From: CAYOVG01 sp964407285
Lineage (GTDB): Bacteria > Desulfobacterota > Syntrophobacteria > Syntrophobacterales > Syntrophobacteraceae
Reading direction: 5' to 3'
DNA: 5,710 nt
Assembly: GCA_964407285.1 (NCBI GenBank)
Contig: CAYOVG010000406.1
Span: 1-5,710 of the forward strand
Made by a program: the position numbers and the translations under genes. Positions 1 through 5,105 of the stretch are shown piece by piece (within the stretch, counting starts at the first letter, position 1; each line of letters starts with the position of its first letter). The notes under the pieces were generated by a model. It saw only the letters and a list, made by a program, of their open reading frames with translations, had not been told where the DNA came from and ran no database searches.

Positions 1-1
1 G

Positions 2-892
2 ATGCCCACCTATAACTTCGCGGTGGTGGTGGATGACGTTACGATGAACATCACGCACGTGATTCGGGGCGACGACCACGTCAATAATACCCCTCGCCAG
101 ATTCTCATTTACAAGGCGCTTGGGGTCCCTCTCCCCCAGTTCGGGCACGTGCCGATGATTCTCGGGCAGGACAAAACCCGCCTCTCCAAGCGCCATGGGG
201 CGACCTCCGTCATGGTCTACAAGGAGATGGGATATCTTCCGGAAGCTCTGGTCAACTACCTGGTGCGCCTCGGCTGGTCTCACGGCGACCAGGAGATTTT
301 CAGCCGGGAGGAACTCGTTGCGAAGTTCAGCCTGGACAGTGTGGGAAAATCCCCGAGCGTTTTCGATCCTGAAAAGCTGCTCTGGCTGAATGCTCATTAC
401 ATAAAGGAGAGGAATCCGGATTCCCTGACGCCGCTGCTCAAGCCTTTCCTGGCCCAGCATCCGAAGTATGCGGAAAAGCCGGATGCTTATGTCTCGAAGG
501 GGATCAGGACACTCCAGCCGCGCTCCCATACCCTCGTGGAAATGGCCAAAGCAATGGATTTGTACATGCTGGAGGACATCGAATACGATCCGGCTGCCGC
601 CGAGAAGTTTCTCACGCCCGCCGTCGTGGAGCCGTTCAAACGCCTGATCGCGGCGCTGGAGCCGCTGGAGCCGTTCGATGAAGCCGGGCTCGAGAGAGTA
701 TTCCGACAGGTGGTTGTGGAGGAGATGGGGCTGAAGCTGGGTAAGGTGGCCCAGCCGGTGCGGGTCGCGCTGACGGGCGTGACCACGAGTCCGGGGCTTT
801 TCGAGGTTATCGATGTCCTGGGGAAAAAGACGTTTCTGGAGCGCCTCGAGCGTGCGGTGCGCTTCATCGAGGAACGCGCGGCAAACAGGTAG
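2..892 (+). CDS. gltX: Glutamyl-tRNA synthetase GltX, C-terminal part (5' end outside window)
   Basis: Class I aminoacyl-tRNA synthetase that charges tRNA(Glu) with glutamate in the cytoplasm. About 296 residues are present. Families of this type have roughly 470-490, so about 180 N-terminal residues, including the HIGH motif, lie off the left edge, and the ATG at base 2 is an internal Met of the conserved 'PTYNFAVVVDD' stretch. Visible marks: 'HVIRGDDHVNNTPRQ' (residues 19-33 of the fragment), the KMSKS-equivalent 'RLSKRHG' (60-66), 'LVNYLVRLGWSHGDQEIF' (83-100), 'KLLWLNAHYI' (125-134), and the C-terminal anticodon-binding region with 'KLGKVAQPVRVALTG' (245-259) and 'SPGLFEVIDVLG' (263-274). 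The frame is clean to TAG at 890-892, with no sign of damage. Whether it also charges tRNA(Gln) cannot be told here. It stands 15 bases ahead of the kinase gene, so read-through into that gene is plausible. Confidence 0.97.
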   Translation: MPTYNFAVVVDDVTMNITHVIRGDDHVNNTPRQILIYKALGVPLPQFGHVPMILGQDKTRLSKRHGATSVMVYKEMGYLPEALVNYLVRLGWSHGDQEIFSREELVAKFSLDSVGKSPSVFDPEKLLWLNAHYIKERNPDSLTPLLKPFLAQHPKYAEKPDAYVSKGIRTLQPRSHTLVEMAKAMDLYMLEDIEYDPAAAEKFLTPAVVEPFKRLIAALEPLEPFDEAGLERVFRQVVVEEMGLKLGKVAQPVRVALTGVTTSPGLFEVIDVLGKKTFLERLERAVRFIEERAANR

Positions 893-907
893 AAGATAGA
901 AGAATAA

Positions 908-3220
908 GTGAACGATGAGAATCGAGGGATGGAAATGGGTGCTCGGAAGACTGGATATCCTGATCCGGGCGCCGTCTCCTCTTTCGTGGAAAACACCCCG
1001 GCGCAAGTGAGGACGACCATCAAAGACAGACTCCTTGACATGCCGCTCCGGTACCGACTGAGCATACCCTTTTTCTTCCTGGCGCTCATGGGGACCGCCA
1101 CGCTCGTCTTTCTGTCCATCCGCAGTCAGAACGACCTCGTGAAGCAACAGGAGCGCCGGCATCTCATGGCGTCCTACACCGCCTTTCTGCACAACATGGA
1201 TATCCATGGGCGGTGGGCCGTAAGTCTTGCCGCCAATCAAGCCCGCAATCCGGAAATCGCCGCCGCTTTGGCTCAAAGAGACCGCATGCGGCTCATAGAA
1301 CTCTGTTATCCGTCCTACCTGTACATGCGAGACGTTTTCGGCATCAGCCAGTTCAATTTCCATACGGCTCCCCCGCGGGCTTTCGTTCGTATGCAGAAGC
1401 TGTACCTGTTCGGAGACGACCTCGAGTACAGGCATACGATTCACGATGCGCTGGCCGGCAACAAGGAGACTTTCGGATTCGAGAAGGGACTTACCGGCTA
1501 CGGCATTCGCGGCGTGGCTCCCGTCTTCCACGAGGGGAAAATAGCCGGCGTGGTGGAAATCGGGTTTACATTCGGCGACATATACCTGGAACAGATGAAG
1601 AAGCAGTTCGGCGTGGAAGCGACCGTGCTGCTGCCTGAAGGTGGAACGGACCAGTTCGAAACCTGGGCGACCACTTTGCCGCAGCCCCAGTCCATTGCGC
1701 GCGGTGGGCCGGTTCATGCCCAGGTCTTCCAGGATAGCGCGCCGCGGATCTGGGTCAGGCCGGCCGGGCCCGGCAGCCTGTCGGTCGTCCTTGTCGGTCC
1801 GCTCAAGGACTACGTGGGCAAGACGGTGGGACTGGTGGAGCTTTTCATGAGCCGGTCCGATACTCAGAAGGTCATCGATCACTACCGGTACATCATGTTG
1901 GGGGTCGGGATCATCGGACTGCTCCTTTCCGTCGGCGCCATTTTCCTCATCAGCCATTACTTCAGCCGTCCCATCGCGAGGATGGTGGACTTCGCCAGGA
2001 AGATCGCCCTGGAACAGCAGGGGCAACGCATGGACTTCCGCCCGGCGGGGGAACTGGGGGTGCTTGCAGACGCCCTCAACGACATGCTCTCGTCGCTGGA
2101 CAAGTCCCGCGAGCAGCTCCAGGGGTGGGCGGACAACCTCGAACACATGGTGCACCTGCGCACCCGGGCGTTGCGCGAATCGGAGGAAAAATACCGGACC
2201 GTGGTGGAGAATGTGCCCCTCGTGGTGTACAGACTCCTGGGAGACGGGAGGACCATTTTCATAAATCACTTCATCGAGGACCTGCTGCGGGTGCAGGTGC
2301 GGGATATCCTGCAAGAGGACGAGTTCTGGAAAGAGAAGGTGATCGAGGAGGACCGGGAGCGCATCTGGCCCTTGATGACCAAGTGCCTTCGAGAGGGCCA
2401 TGAATTCAAGGCGGAGTATCGCGTGCGCAAGGTCACCGGGAAGATCGTCCACGTGCTGGACCACGCTCTGCCCGTACTCGATGAGAAGGGGAGGGTGGAG
2501 ACCGTGGACGGGTTCCTCATGGACGTCACGGACCGGTACAACCTGCAGCAGCAGATCATTCAGACGGAAGAACTGAGGACTCTCAGCGAGATTTCCGCCC
2601 GCCTGGCCCATGAAATCAGAAATCCCCTGGCGGCCGCGGGCGGGTTCGCCCGGCGGCTTCTGCAAAGTCTCGGCCCGGATGATCCGCAGAAGGAAAAGGT
2701 GCAGATTATCGTGAGCGAGGTGGCCCGGCTGGAGAAGATCCTGGAAAGGACCCTGGCCTACATCCAGCCGTTCGAAGTGGTGGTGGAGCGTATTTCGCTC
2801 AACCAGCTTCTCGGCCGCATTCTGGATGCGCATGAGAGGAGTTTTCTCGAACACTCGGTCGATGTCCGGAGGAACTTCTCACCGGGCCTCGAGTCGGTTT
2901 CCATAGATCCCGTTCTGATAGAGAGGGCGCTGGAGAATCTCCTGAGAGGCATTGTCGCCTATTGCCGCCCCGGCGGCCGGATCGAGGTGCGGACCATTCC
3001 CGTGGAGGGCGGCGTTCAGATCGACATGATAATGGAAGGCGTGCAGATTTCCGATGACGACGTGGATCATTTCTTCTATCCCTTCACGAGCAGGGTCGAT
3101 CCCACCCTGACGATCGACCTTCCCATATCCAAGATGATCATCAACAAGCACAAGGGCATCATCAACCTGTGCCGGCAGAATTCTCGGCAACTCATCCTGA
3201 CCATCACCCTCCCTCACTGA
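908..3220 (+). CDS. Membrane sensor histidine kinase (Cache-HAMP-PAS-DHp) with a degenerate ATP-binding domain; probable pseudokinase
   Basis: 770 residues if started at GTG 908. Order of parts: short cytoplasmic N-terminus; TM1 about 51-71; periplasmic sensor about 72-325; TM2 about 327-350; HAMP about 351-405; coiled linker; PAS about 424-542; DHp about 555-620; C-terminal ATPase-like domain about 628-770. The sensor carries 'FHTAPPRAFVR', 'FGDDLEYRHTI' and 'GLTGYGIRGVAPVFHEGKIAGVVEIG', which matches the double-Cache type known as dCache_3; its ligand is unknown. The DHp H-box 'LAHEIRNPLAAAGGF' has the phospho-acceptor His568 and Glu569 intact. The ATPase domain is unusual: the Mg-binding Asn of the N-box is Gly681, the G1 Asp is Met709 and its second Gly is Gln713, and the G2 box reads TLTIDL (733-738) without any glycine. 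The F-box-like 'FFYPFTSR' and the 'LPISKMIINKHKG' helix remain in frame, so this is divergence and not a frameshift. I infer that it cannot bind ATP normally and may signal through a partner kinase. No response regulator is adjacent. Confidence 0.92.
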   Translation: MNDENRGMEMGARKTGYPDPGAVSSFVENTPAQVRTTIKDRLLDMPLRYRLSIPFFFLALMGTATLVFLSIRSQNDLVKQQERRHLMASYTAFLHNMDIHGRWAVSLAANQARNPEIAAALAQRDRMRLIELCYPSYLYMRDVFGISQFNFHTAPPRAFVRMQKLYLFGDDLEYRHTIHDALAGNKETFGFEKGLTGYGIRGVAPVFHEGKIAGVVEIGFTFGDIYLEQMKKQFGVEATVLLPEGGTDQFETWATTLPQPQSIARGGPVHAQVFQDSAPRIWVRPAGPGSLSVVLVGPLKDYVGKTVGLVELFMSRSDTQKVIDHYRYIMLGVGIIGLLLSVGAIFLISHYFSRPIARMVDFARKIALEQQGQRMDFRPAGELGVLADALNDMLSSLDKSREQLQGWADNLEHMVHLRTRALRESEEKYRTVVENVPLVVYRLLGDGRTIFINHFIEDLLRVQVRDILQEDEFWKEKVIEEDRERIWPLMTKCLREGHEFKAEYRVRKVTGKIVHVLDHALPVLDEKGRVETVDGFLMDVTDRYNLQQQIIQTEELRTLSEISARLAHEIRNPLAAAGGFARRLLQSLGPDDPQKEKVQIIVSEVARLEKILERTLAYIQPFEVVVERISLNQLLGRILDAHERSFLEHSVDVRRNFSPGLESVSIDPVLIERALENLLRGIVAYCRPGGRIEVRTIPVEGGVQIDMIMEGVQISDDDVDHFFYPFTSRVDPTLTIDLPISKMIINKHKGIINLCRQNSRQLILTITLPH
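924..937 (+). promoter_or_regulatory. Ribosome binding site bearing on the kinase start (GAGGG, then ATG 935)
   Basis: GAGGG at 924-928 stands 6 bases before the in-frame ATG at 935, residue 10 of the longest reading. The GTG at 908 has only a purine-rich AGAAGATAGAAGA stretch upstream, without a clear Shine-Dalgarno core. ATG 929 abuts GAGGG too closely. The 935 start is therefore the better-supported one from spacing. The longest frame is kept in the CDS entry because the N-terminal tail carries no domain that would decide. Confidence 0.45.
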
Positions 3221-3247
3221 TTTGTGAGTAAGGTTTTATCTCAGTGA
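3213..3247. repeat. Overlapping inverted repeats at the kinase stop codon
   Basis: Two alternative dyads share the stop codon. CTCAC (3213-3217) can pair with GTGAG (3224-3228) over a 6-base loop. TCACTGA (3214-3220) is the perfect complement of TCAGTGA (3241-3247) over a 20-base loop. A T-run (3262-3267) follows 14 bases after the second arm. That is too far for a classical terminator, so this is at best a weak transcript end for the kinase gene. Confidence 0.3.
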
Positions 3248-3306
3248 ACGATATTTGCGTATTTTTTGAGAGGGCACTTGTATTCCTGTCCTGTTTGCTG
3301 CTATAG
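3244..3306 (+). CDS. Possible 20-residue leader peptide rich in Ile/Leu/Val upstream of ilvE
   Basis: GTG at 3244 opens a frame of 20 codons ending in TAG at 3304-3306. It reads MNDICVFFERALVFLSCLLL. Eight of the 20 residues are Ile, Leu or Val, and the last three codons before the stop are Leu (TTG, CTG, CTA). AAGG at 3230-3233 could serve as a ribosome site, 10 bases ahead of the GTG. Leader peptides loaded with the codons of the end-product amino acid are the classical control of ilv operons, and the next gene is the branched-chain aminotransferase. A hairpin followed by T-rich DNA comes directly after the stop. Against it: GTG start, modest ribosome site, a distance of 362 bases to ilvE, and the fact that a short hydrophobic peptide can arise by chance. 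Treat it as a hypothesis. Confidence 0.25.
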   Translation: MNDICVFFERALVFLSCLLL

Positions 3307-3310
3307 GATA

Positions 3311-3376
3311 GAATCGCGAGGTCGTCGCTCCACGCAGTAGCGTTCGGGTCCTCGATTTCGGCGTTTTTTATATTTT
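3311..3376 (+). terminator. Candidate attenuator-like hairpin with following T-rich tract
   Basis: CGAGG (3317-3321) pairs with CCTCG (3350-3354). The stem continues through AAT (3312-3314) with ATT (3355-3357) across a 2-base bulge, giving 8 Watson-Crick pairs. The long loop contains a further 4-pair helix, CGCT (3326-3329) with AGCG (3339-3342). Five bases after the stem come six T (3364-3369), then TATTTT. The bulge and the gap before the T-run make it a weak terminator. Its place just after the possible leader peptide is what makes it notable. Confidence 0.22.
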
Positions 3377-3381
3377 CCGCC

Positions 3382-3410
3382 ATACCATCCCGCTCGTACG
3401 AGAGAGGTAT
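3382..3410. promoter_or_regulatory. Palindrome CTCGTACGAG within an outer dyad; possible operator or hairpin
   Basis: CTCGTACGAG at 3393-3402 is a perfect 10-base palindrome. It sits between ATACC (3382-3386) and GGTAT (3406-3410), which are also complementary. The outer arms are not equidistant from the centre (6 against 3 intervening bases), so a protein operator would use mainly the inner palindrome, while RNA could form a bulged hairpin. No regulator gene is visible nearby. Confidence 0.3.
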
Positions 3411-3425
3411 CGAAGCACGAACAAC

Positions 3426-3435
3426 GGGGGGGGGG
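3426..3435 (+). repeat. Homopolymer of ten G in the ilvE upstream region
   Basis: Ten consecutive G lie about 230 bases before the ilvE start. Runs of this length are prone to slipped-strand change and to sequencing length errors. Lying outside a clear gene, a change would alter spacing or structure and not a protein. Confidence 0.9.
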
Positions 3436-3561
3436 TCGCTTCTCGATTTTCCGGGGCGAACGGTGACGGGAGTCGTGACGGCCGAAGCGAGGGGCGTGAT
3501 CTCGGCTTTGCATTCCGGTTATTTTGCAGAGCCTTCATGTAAACGGCCCAGAGGGCATAGG

Positions 3562-3606
3562 CCCGGAAAATGCGTGTCCGGGAGGGGCGTGAATTCTTCC
3601 GCCCGG
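3562..3606 (+). promoter_or_regulatory. Mutually exclusive hairpins in the ilvE leader
   Basis: CCGGG (3578-3582) is complementary both to CCCGG upstream (3562-3566) and to CCCGG downstream (3602-3606), so only one of the two stems can form at a time. The downstream choice is supported by an inner helix, GGGCG (3585-3589) with CGCCC (3600-3604). This arrangement resembles a two-state RNA switch, but no T-run follows and the ilvE ribosome site (3655-3661) is not inside either stem. If it acts, the mechanism is not obvious. Confidence 0.3.
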
Positions 3607-3656
3607 CAGGGATAACTCATAACGTAATGTCTGGAAAAGAAAGATCAGTAATCTAG
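3570..3656 (+). CDS. Possible 28-residue ORF just upstream of ilvE
   Basis: ATG at 3570 opens 28 codons ending in TAG at 3654-3656, 12 bases before the ilvE ATG. The peptide starts MRVREGREFFRPAG and is mostly polar and basic. It has no visible motif and no close ribosome site (GAGGG at 3551-3555 is 14 bases away). Its stop codon touches the ilvE Shine-Dalgarno G-run, which would allow translational coupling if it were translated. It overlaps the alternative hairpins, so translation would disrupt them. It may well be a chance ORF. Confidence 0.15.
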   Translation: MRVREGREFFRPAGITHNVMSGKERSVI

Positions 3657-3661
3657 GGGGG
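3655..3661 (+). promoter_or_regulatory. Ribosome binding site of ilvE (AGGGGGG)
   Basis: The purine run AGGGGGG ends 7 bases before ATG 3669, a normal spacing. It is a G-rich variant of AGGAGG. The conserved BCAT N-terminus following this ATG supports the start. Confidence 0.65.
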
Positions 3662-3668
3662 TAGTCCA

Positions 3669-4742
3669 ATGGAACTCAGTATCCATGCTGCACAACCGGG
3701 TCAGAAGCGTCTGAAGCCGGCGGATGAAAGCAAACTGATATTCGGGAAAACGTTCAGCGACCACATGCTCATTGTGGACTACAGGAACGGAGCATGGCAG
3801 GATGCCCGGATCGTACCCTATCAAAGCCTGGAGATGGACCCGGCGGCCATGGTGCTCCATTATGGACAGGGGATCTTCGAGGGCTTGAAGGCCTACAGGT
3901 GTCCCGACGGAAAGATCCACCTCTTTCGTCCCGAAAAGAACTGCGAGCGCTTCAACCGGTCGGCGCGCCGTATGTGCATGCCGCGGATGGACCCCGAATT
4001 TCACCTTCAGGCGATGGAGACCCTCATCAAACTCGATGTGGACTGGATTCCCCAGAGTTCGGGGACATCGCTCTATGTCCGGCCCACGATGATCGCCACG
4101 GAAGCGGCCCTTGGGGTCCGTCCGGCCGCCGAGTACATCTTTTTCATCATAACGGGGCCGGTGGGCGCCTATTATCCCGAAGGCTTCAATCCCGTCAAGA
4201 TTTACATAAGCGACGAATATGTCCGGGCCGTGCGGGGGGGGGTCGGGGAGGCCAAGACCATGGCCAATTACGCCGCCAGCCTCTACGCCGCCGAGGAAGC
4301 GAAGAAGAAGGGCTTTACCCAGGTGTTGTGGCTCGACGCAGTGGAGCGGCGTTTCGTGGAAGAAGTGGGGACGATGAATATTTTCTTCCGCATCAAGGAT
4401 GAACTGGTTACTCCCGCTTTGAGCGGTTCGATCCTCGCCGGCGTCACCCGTGATACGGTGATTCACCTGGCGCGCCATTGGGGAATAAAGGTCACCGAGA
4501 GACCGATCGAAGTCACGGAGGTTTTGGATACGGTTCGTTCGGGGGAAATGGTCGAAGTGTTCGGCACCGGTACCGCCGCCGTCATTTCACCGGTCGGGCA
4601 GATCAGCTACAAGGACCAGATCTTCACCGTCCAGGATGGATTGGTGGGTGAGTGGGCCCGGAAGTTCTATGATGAAATAGTCGGAATCCAGTACGGAGAG
4701 AGAAAAGATCCTTTCGGGTGGATTCATGAGGTTAAGCCGTAA
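3669..4742 (+). CDS. ilvE: Branched-chain amino acid aminotransferase, long (type II) form
   Basis: PLP-dependent class IV aminotransferase that exchanges the amino group between Leu, Ile or Val and 2-oxoglutarate. It is the last step of their synthesis and the first of their breakdown, and acts in the cytoplasm. At 357 residues it matches the long bacterial/eukaryotic BCAT type, not the about 309-residue E. coli form. Visible motifs: 'FSDHMLIVDY' (29-38), 'LHYGQGIFEGLKAYR' (63-77) with the active-site-region Tyr65, 'LFRPEKNCERFNRSARRM' (85-102), 'SLYVRPTMIAT' (134-144), the PLP lysine Lys196 in 'GEAKTMANYAASL', 'FVEEVGTMNIFF' (229-240), 'LSGSILAGVTRD' (251-262) and the phosphate-loop 'GTGTAAVISPVG' (299-310). 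All expected key residues are present. A run of nine G (4234-4242) encodes the residues just before Lys196. The gene appears monocistronic: a 448-base spacer precedes it and a terminator follows about 115 bases after its stop. Confidence 0.97.
   Translation: MELSIHAAQPGQKRLKPADESKLIFGKTFSDHMLIVDYRNGAWQDARIVPYQSLEMDPAAMVLHYGQGIFEGLKAYRCPDGKIHLFRPEKNCERFNRSARRMCMPRMDPEFHLQAMETLIKLDVDWIPQSSGTSLYVRPTMIATEAALGVRPAAEYIFFIITGPVGAYYPEGFNPVKIYISDEYVRAVRGGVGEAKTMANYAASLYAAEEAKKKGFTQVLWLDAVERRFVEEVGTMNIFFRIKDELVTPALSGSILAGVTRDTVIHLARHWGIKVTERPIEVTEVLDTVRSGEMVEVFGTGTAAVISPVGQISYKDQIFTVQDGLVGEWARKFYDEIVGIQYGERKDPFGWIHEVKP
4234..4242 (+). repeat. Run of nine G inside ilvE
   Basis: Nine G encode Arg-Gly-Gly-Val (residues 189-192) just before the PLP lysine codon (4254-4256). 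Gain of one G would shift to a frame that stops at 4400-4402, and loss of one would stop at 4375-4377. Either change removes Lys196 and the PLP phosphate loop. The tract could have been broken by synonymous Gly codons but is not. Confidence 0.9.
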
Positions 4743-4780
4743 GCCGGGTGGAGAGGGGCGGGATAAAATTATAATGACGG

Positions 4781-4856
4781 GGAGGGGTTGCAATATCTGA
4801 AGCCGTTGTTAGTTTAGAATTCAGGACGACTTATGTCGCCTTCTCCTAACCCCTCC
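4781..4856 (+). repeat. Nine-base inverted repeat pairing G-rich and C-rich tracts behind ilvE
   Basis: GGAGGGGTT (4781-4789) is the exact complement of AACCCCTCC (4848-4856). The loop contains a small helix, CGAC (4827-4830) with GTCG (4835-4838). The stem ends one base before the left arm of the terminator, so the transcript could stack two helices at its 3' end. Confidence 0.45.
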
Positions 4857-4862
4857 TAACCC
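4843..4862 (+). repeat. Tandem 10-base repeat CTCCTAACCC x2
   Basis: CTCCTAACCC occurs twice without interruption (4843-4852, 4853-4862). The second copy runs into the left arm of the terminator stem. It looks like a local duplication. Confidence 0.85.
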
Positions 4863-4902
4863 TGCACGGGCTATACCCCTCCGGCCTGGCAGGGTTTTTT
4901 TT
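4858..4902 (+). terminator. Rho-independent terminator of ilvE
   Basis: AACCCTGC (4858-4865) pairs perfectly with GCAGGGTT (4889-4896) over a 23-base loop. A run of eight T (4895-4902), whose first two bases belong to the stem, follows, and a second run of seven T lies at 4907-4913. On the minus strand the bases after the stem are not T-rich, so it serves only ilvE. Confidence 0.8.
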
Positions 4903-4917
4903 GCTCTTTTTTTCGGG

Positions 4918-4932
4918 GACCGGCATCCGGTC
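4918..4932. repeat. Perfect hairpin GACCGG-CAT-CCGGTC
   Basis: Six-base arms 4918-4923 and 4927-4932 around a 3-base loop form a compact GC-rich dyad just after the second T-run. There is no T-tract on either side in the sense needed for the minus-strand kinase, so a terminator role for that gene is not supported. Confidence 0.6.
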
Positions 4933-5063
4933 ACGGGAACTCGCGCTGACCGTCATTGCGAGGGCGGCGCCTTTGAAAACACGCTCCTGGACTACTGGAA
5001 CCTGAATCCATGTCTCGCGGCCCGGTACCCGTTTGCGCCCACGGCTTGCGAATTCCCGAACTC
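4933..5063. other. Non-coding convergent spacer, possible remnant of dispersed repeat
   Basis: Between the ilvE terminator and the minus-strand kinase I see no gene. CGTCATTGCGAGG (4951-4963) resembles the edge of abundant dispersed repeats with GTCATTGCGAGG cores that I know from many bacterial genomes. The resemblance is short and the rest does not match anything I recognise. Frames through this stretch translate to low-complexity Arg/Val/Gly peptides. Confidence 0.35.
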
Positions 5064-5105
5064 GTAGCCCGTAACCCGCAACGCGGGAGCCCGAACCCGC
5101 AACCC
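5064..5105. repeat. Degenerate heptamer array, GYARCCC type
   Basis: Consecutive units read GTAGCCC, GTAACCC, GCAACGC, GGGAGCCC, GAACCC and GCAACCC, i.e. a variable 6-8 base unit around GYARCCC. It includes a small dyad, CCCGC-AAC-GCGGG (5075-5087). The array reaches the first base of the kinase stop codon (5105-5107). It looks like intergenic simple-repeat expansion of the kind often seen in GC-rich genomes. Confidence 0.6.

Larger units (their letters stand above)
3307..3668. other. Long non-coding region upstream of ilvE
   Basis: Apart from the short candidate ORFs listed separately, this stretch has no convincing gene. It holds a T/A-rich patch (3364-3376) flanked by GGCG (3360-3363) and CGCC (3378-3381), a 10-base palindrome (3393-3402), a run of ten G (3426-3435), a 7-base inverted pair TCGCTTC (3436-3442) with GAAGCGA (3484-3490), the hairpin GCCC-AGA-GGGC (3546-3556) and the alternative stems at 3562-3606. 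The density of dyads suggests a structured 5' leader of ilvE or operator DNA. I recognise no known riboswitch, T-box or small RNA in it, and no promoter with both boxes near consensus. Confidence 0.5.

Noticed and set aside
487..1119. 210-codon minus-strand frame over the gltX end and kinase start
   Set aside because: Ser/Arg/Thr-rich, no motif, spans two real genes on the other strand.
3100..3125. Frameshift or assembly error as the cause of the missing G2 box in the first kinase
   Set aside because: Conserved segments on both sides (FFYPFTSR before, LPISKMIINKHKG after) are in the same frame, so no shift is needed.
2879..3217. 112-codon minus-strand frame opposite the kinase C-terminus
   Set aside because: Antisense shadow. 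I considered whether it explains the odd catalytic domain as dual coding, but it shows no recognisable protein and no ribosome site was evident.
3278..3307. Sigma-70-like promoter TTGTAT, 18 bases, TATAGG
   Set aside because: Both boxes are only partial matches, and the site lies inside the candidate leader ORF. Not strong enough to list as a promoter.
3301..3513. 70-codon minus-strand frame in the ilvE upstream spacer
   Set aside because: Arg-rich low-complexity translation running across the G10/C10 tract, with no motif.
3794..4402. 202-codon plus-strand frame inside ilvE
   Set aside because: Out-of-frame shadow of ilvE. Useful only as the frame that would be entered after gain of one G in the G9 tract.
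3645..4478. 277-codon open frame on the minus strand opposite ilvE
   Set aside because: It lies wholly over a certain BCAT gene, has His/Gly/Arg-rich composition without any motif, and is the kind of antisense frame that high-GC codon use creates.
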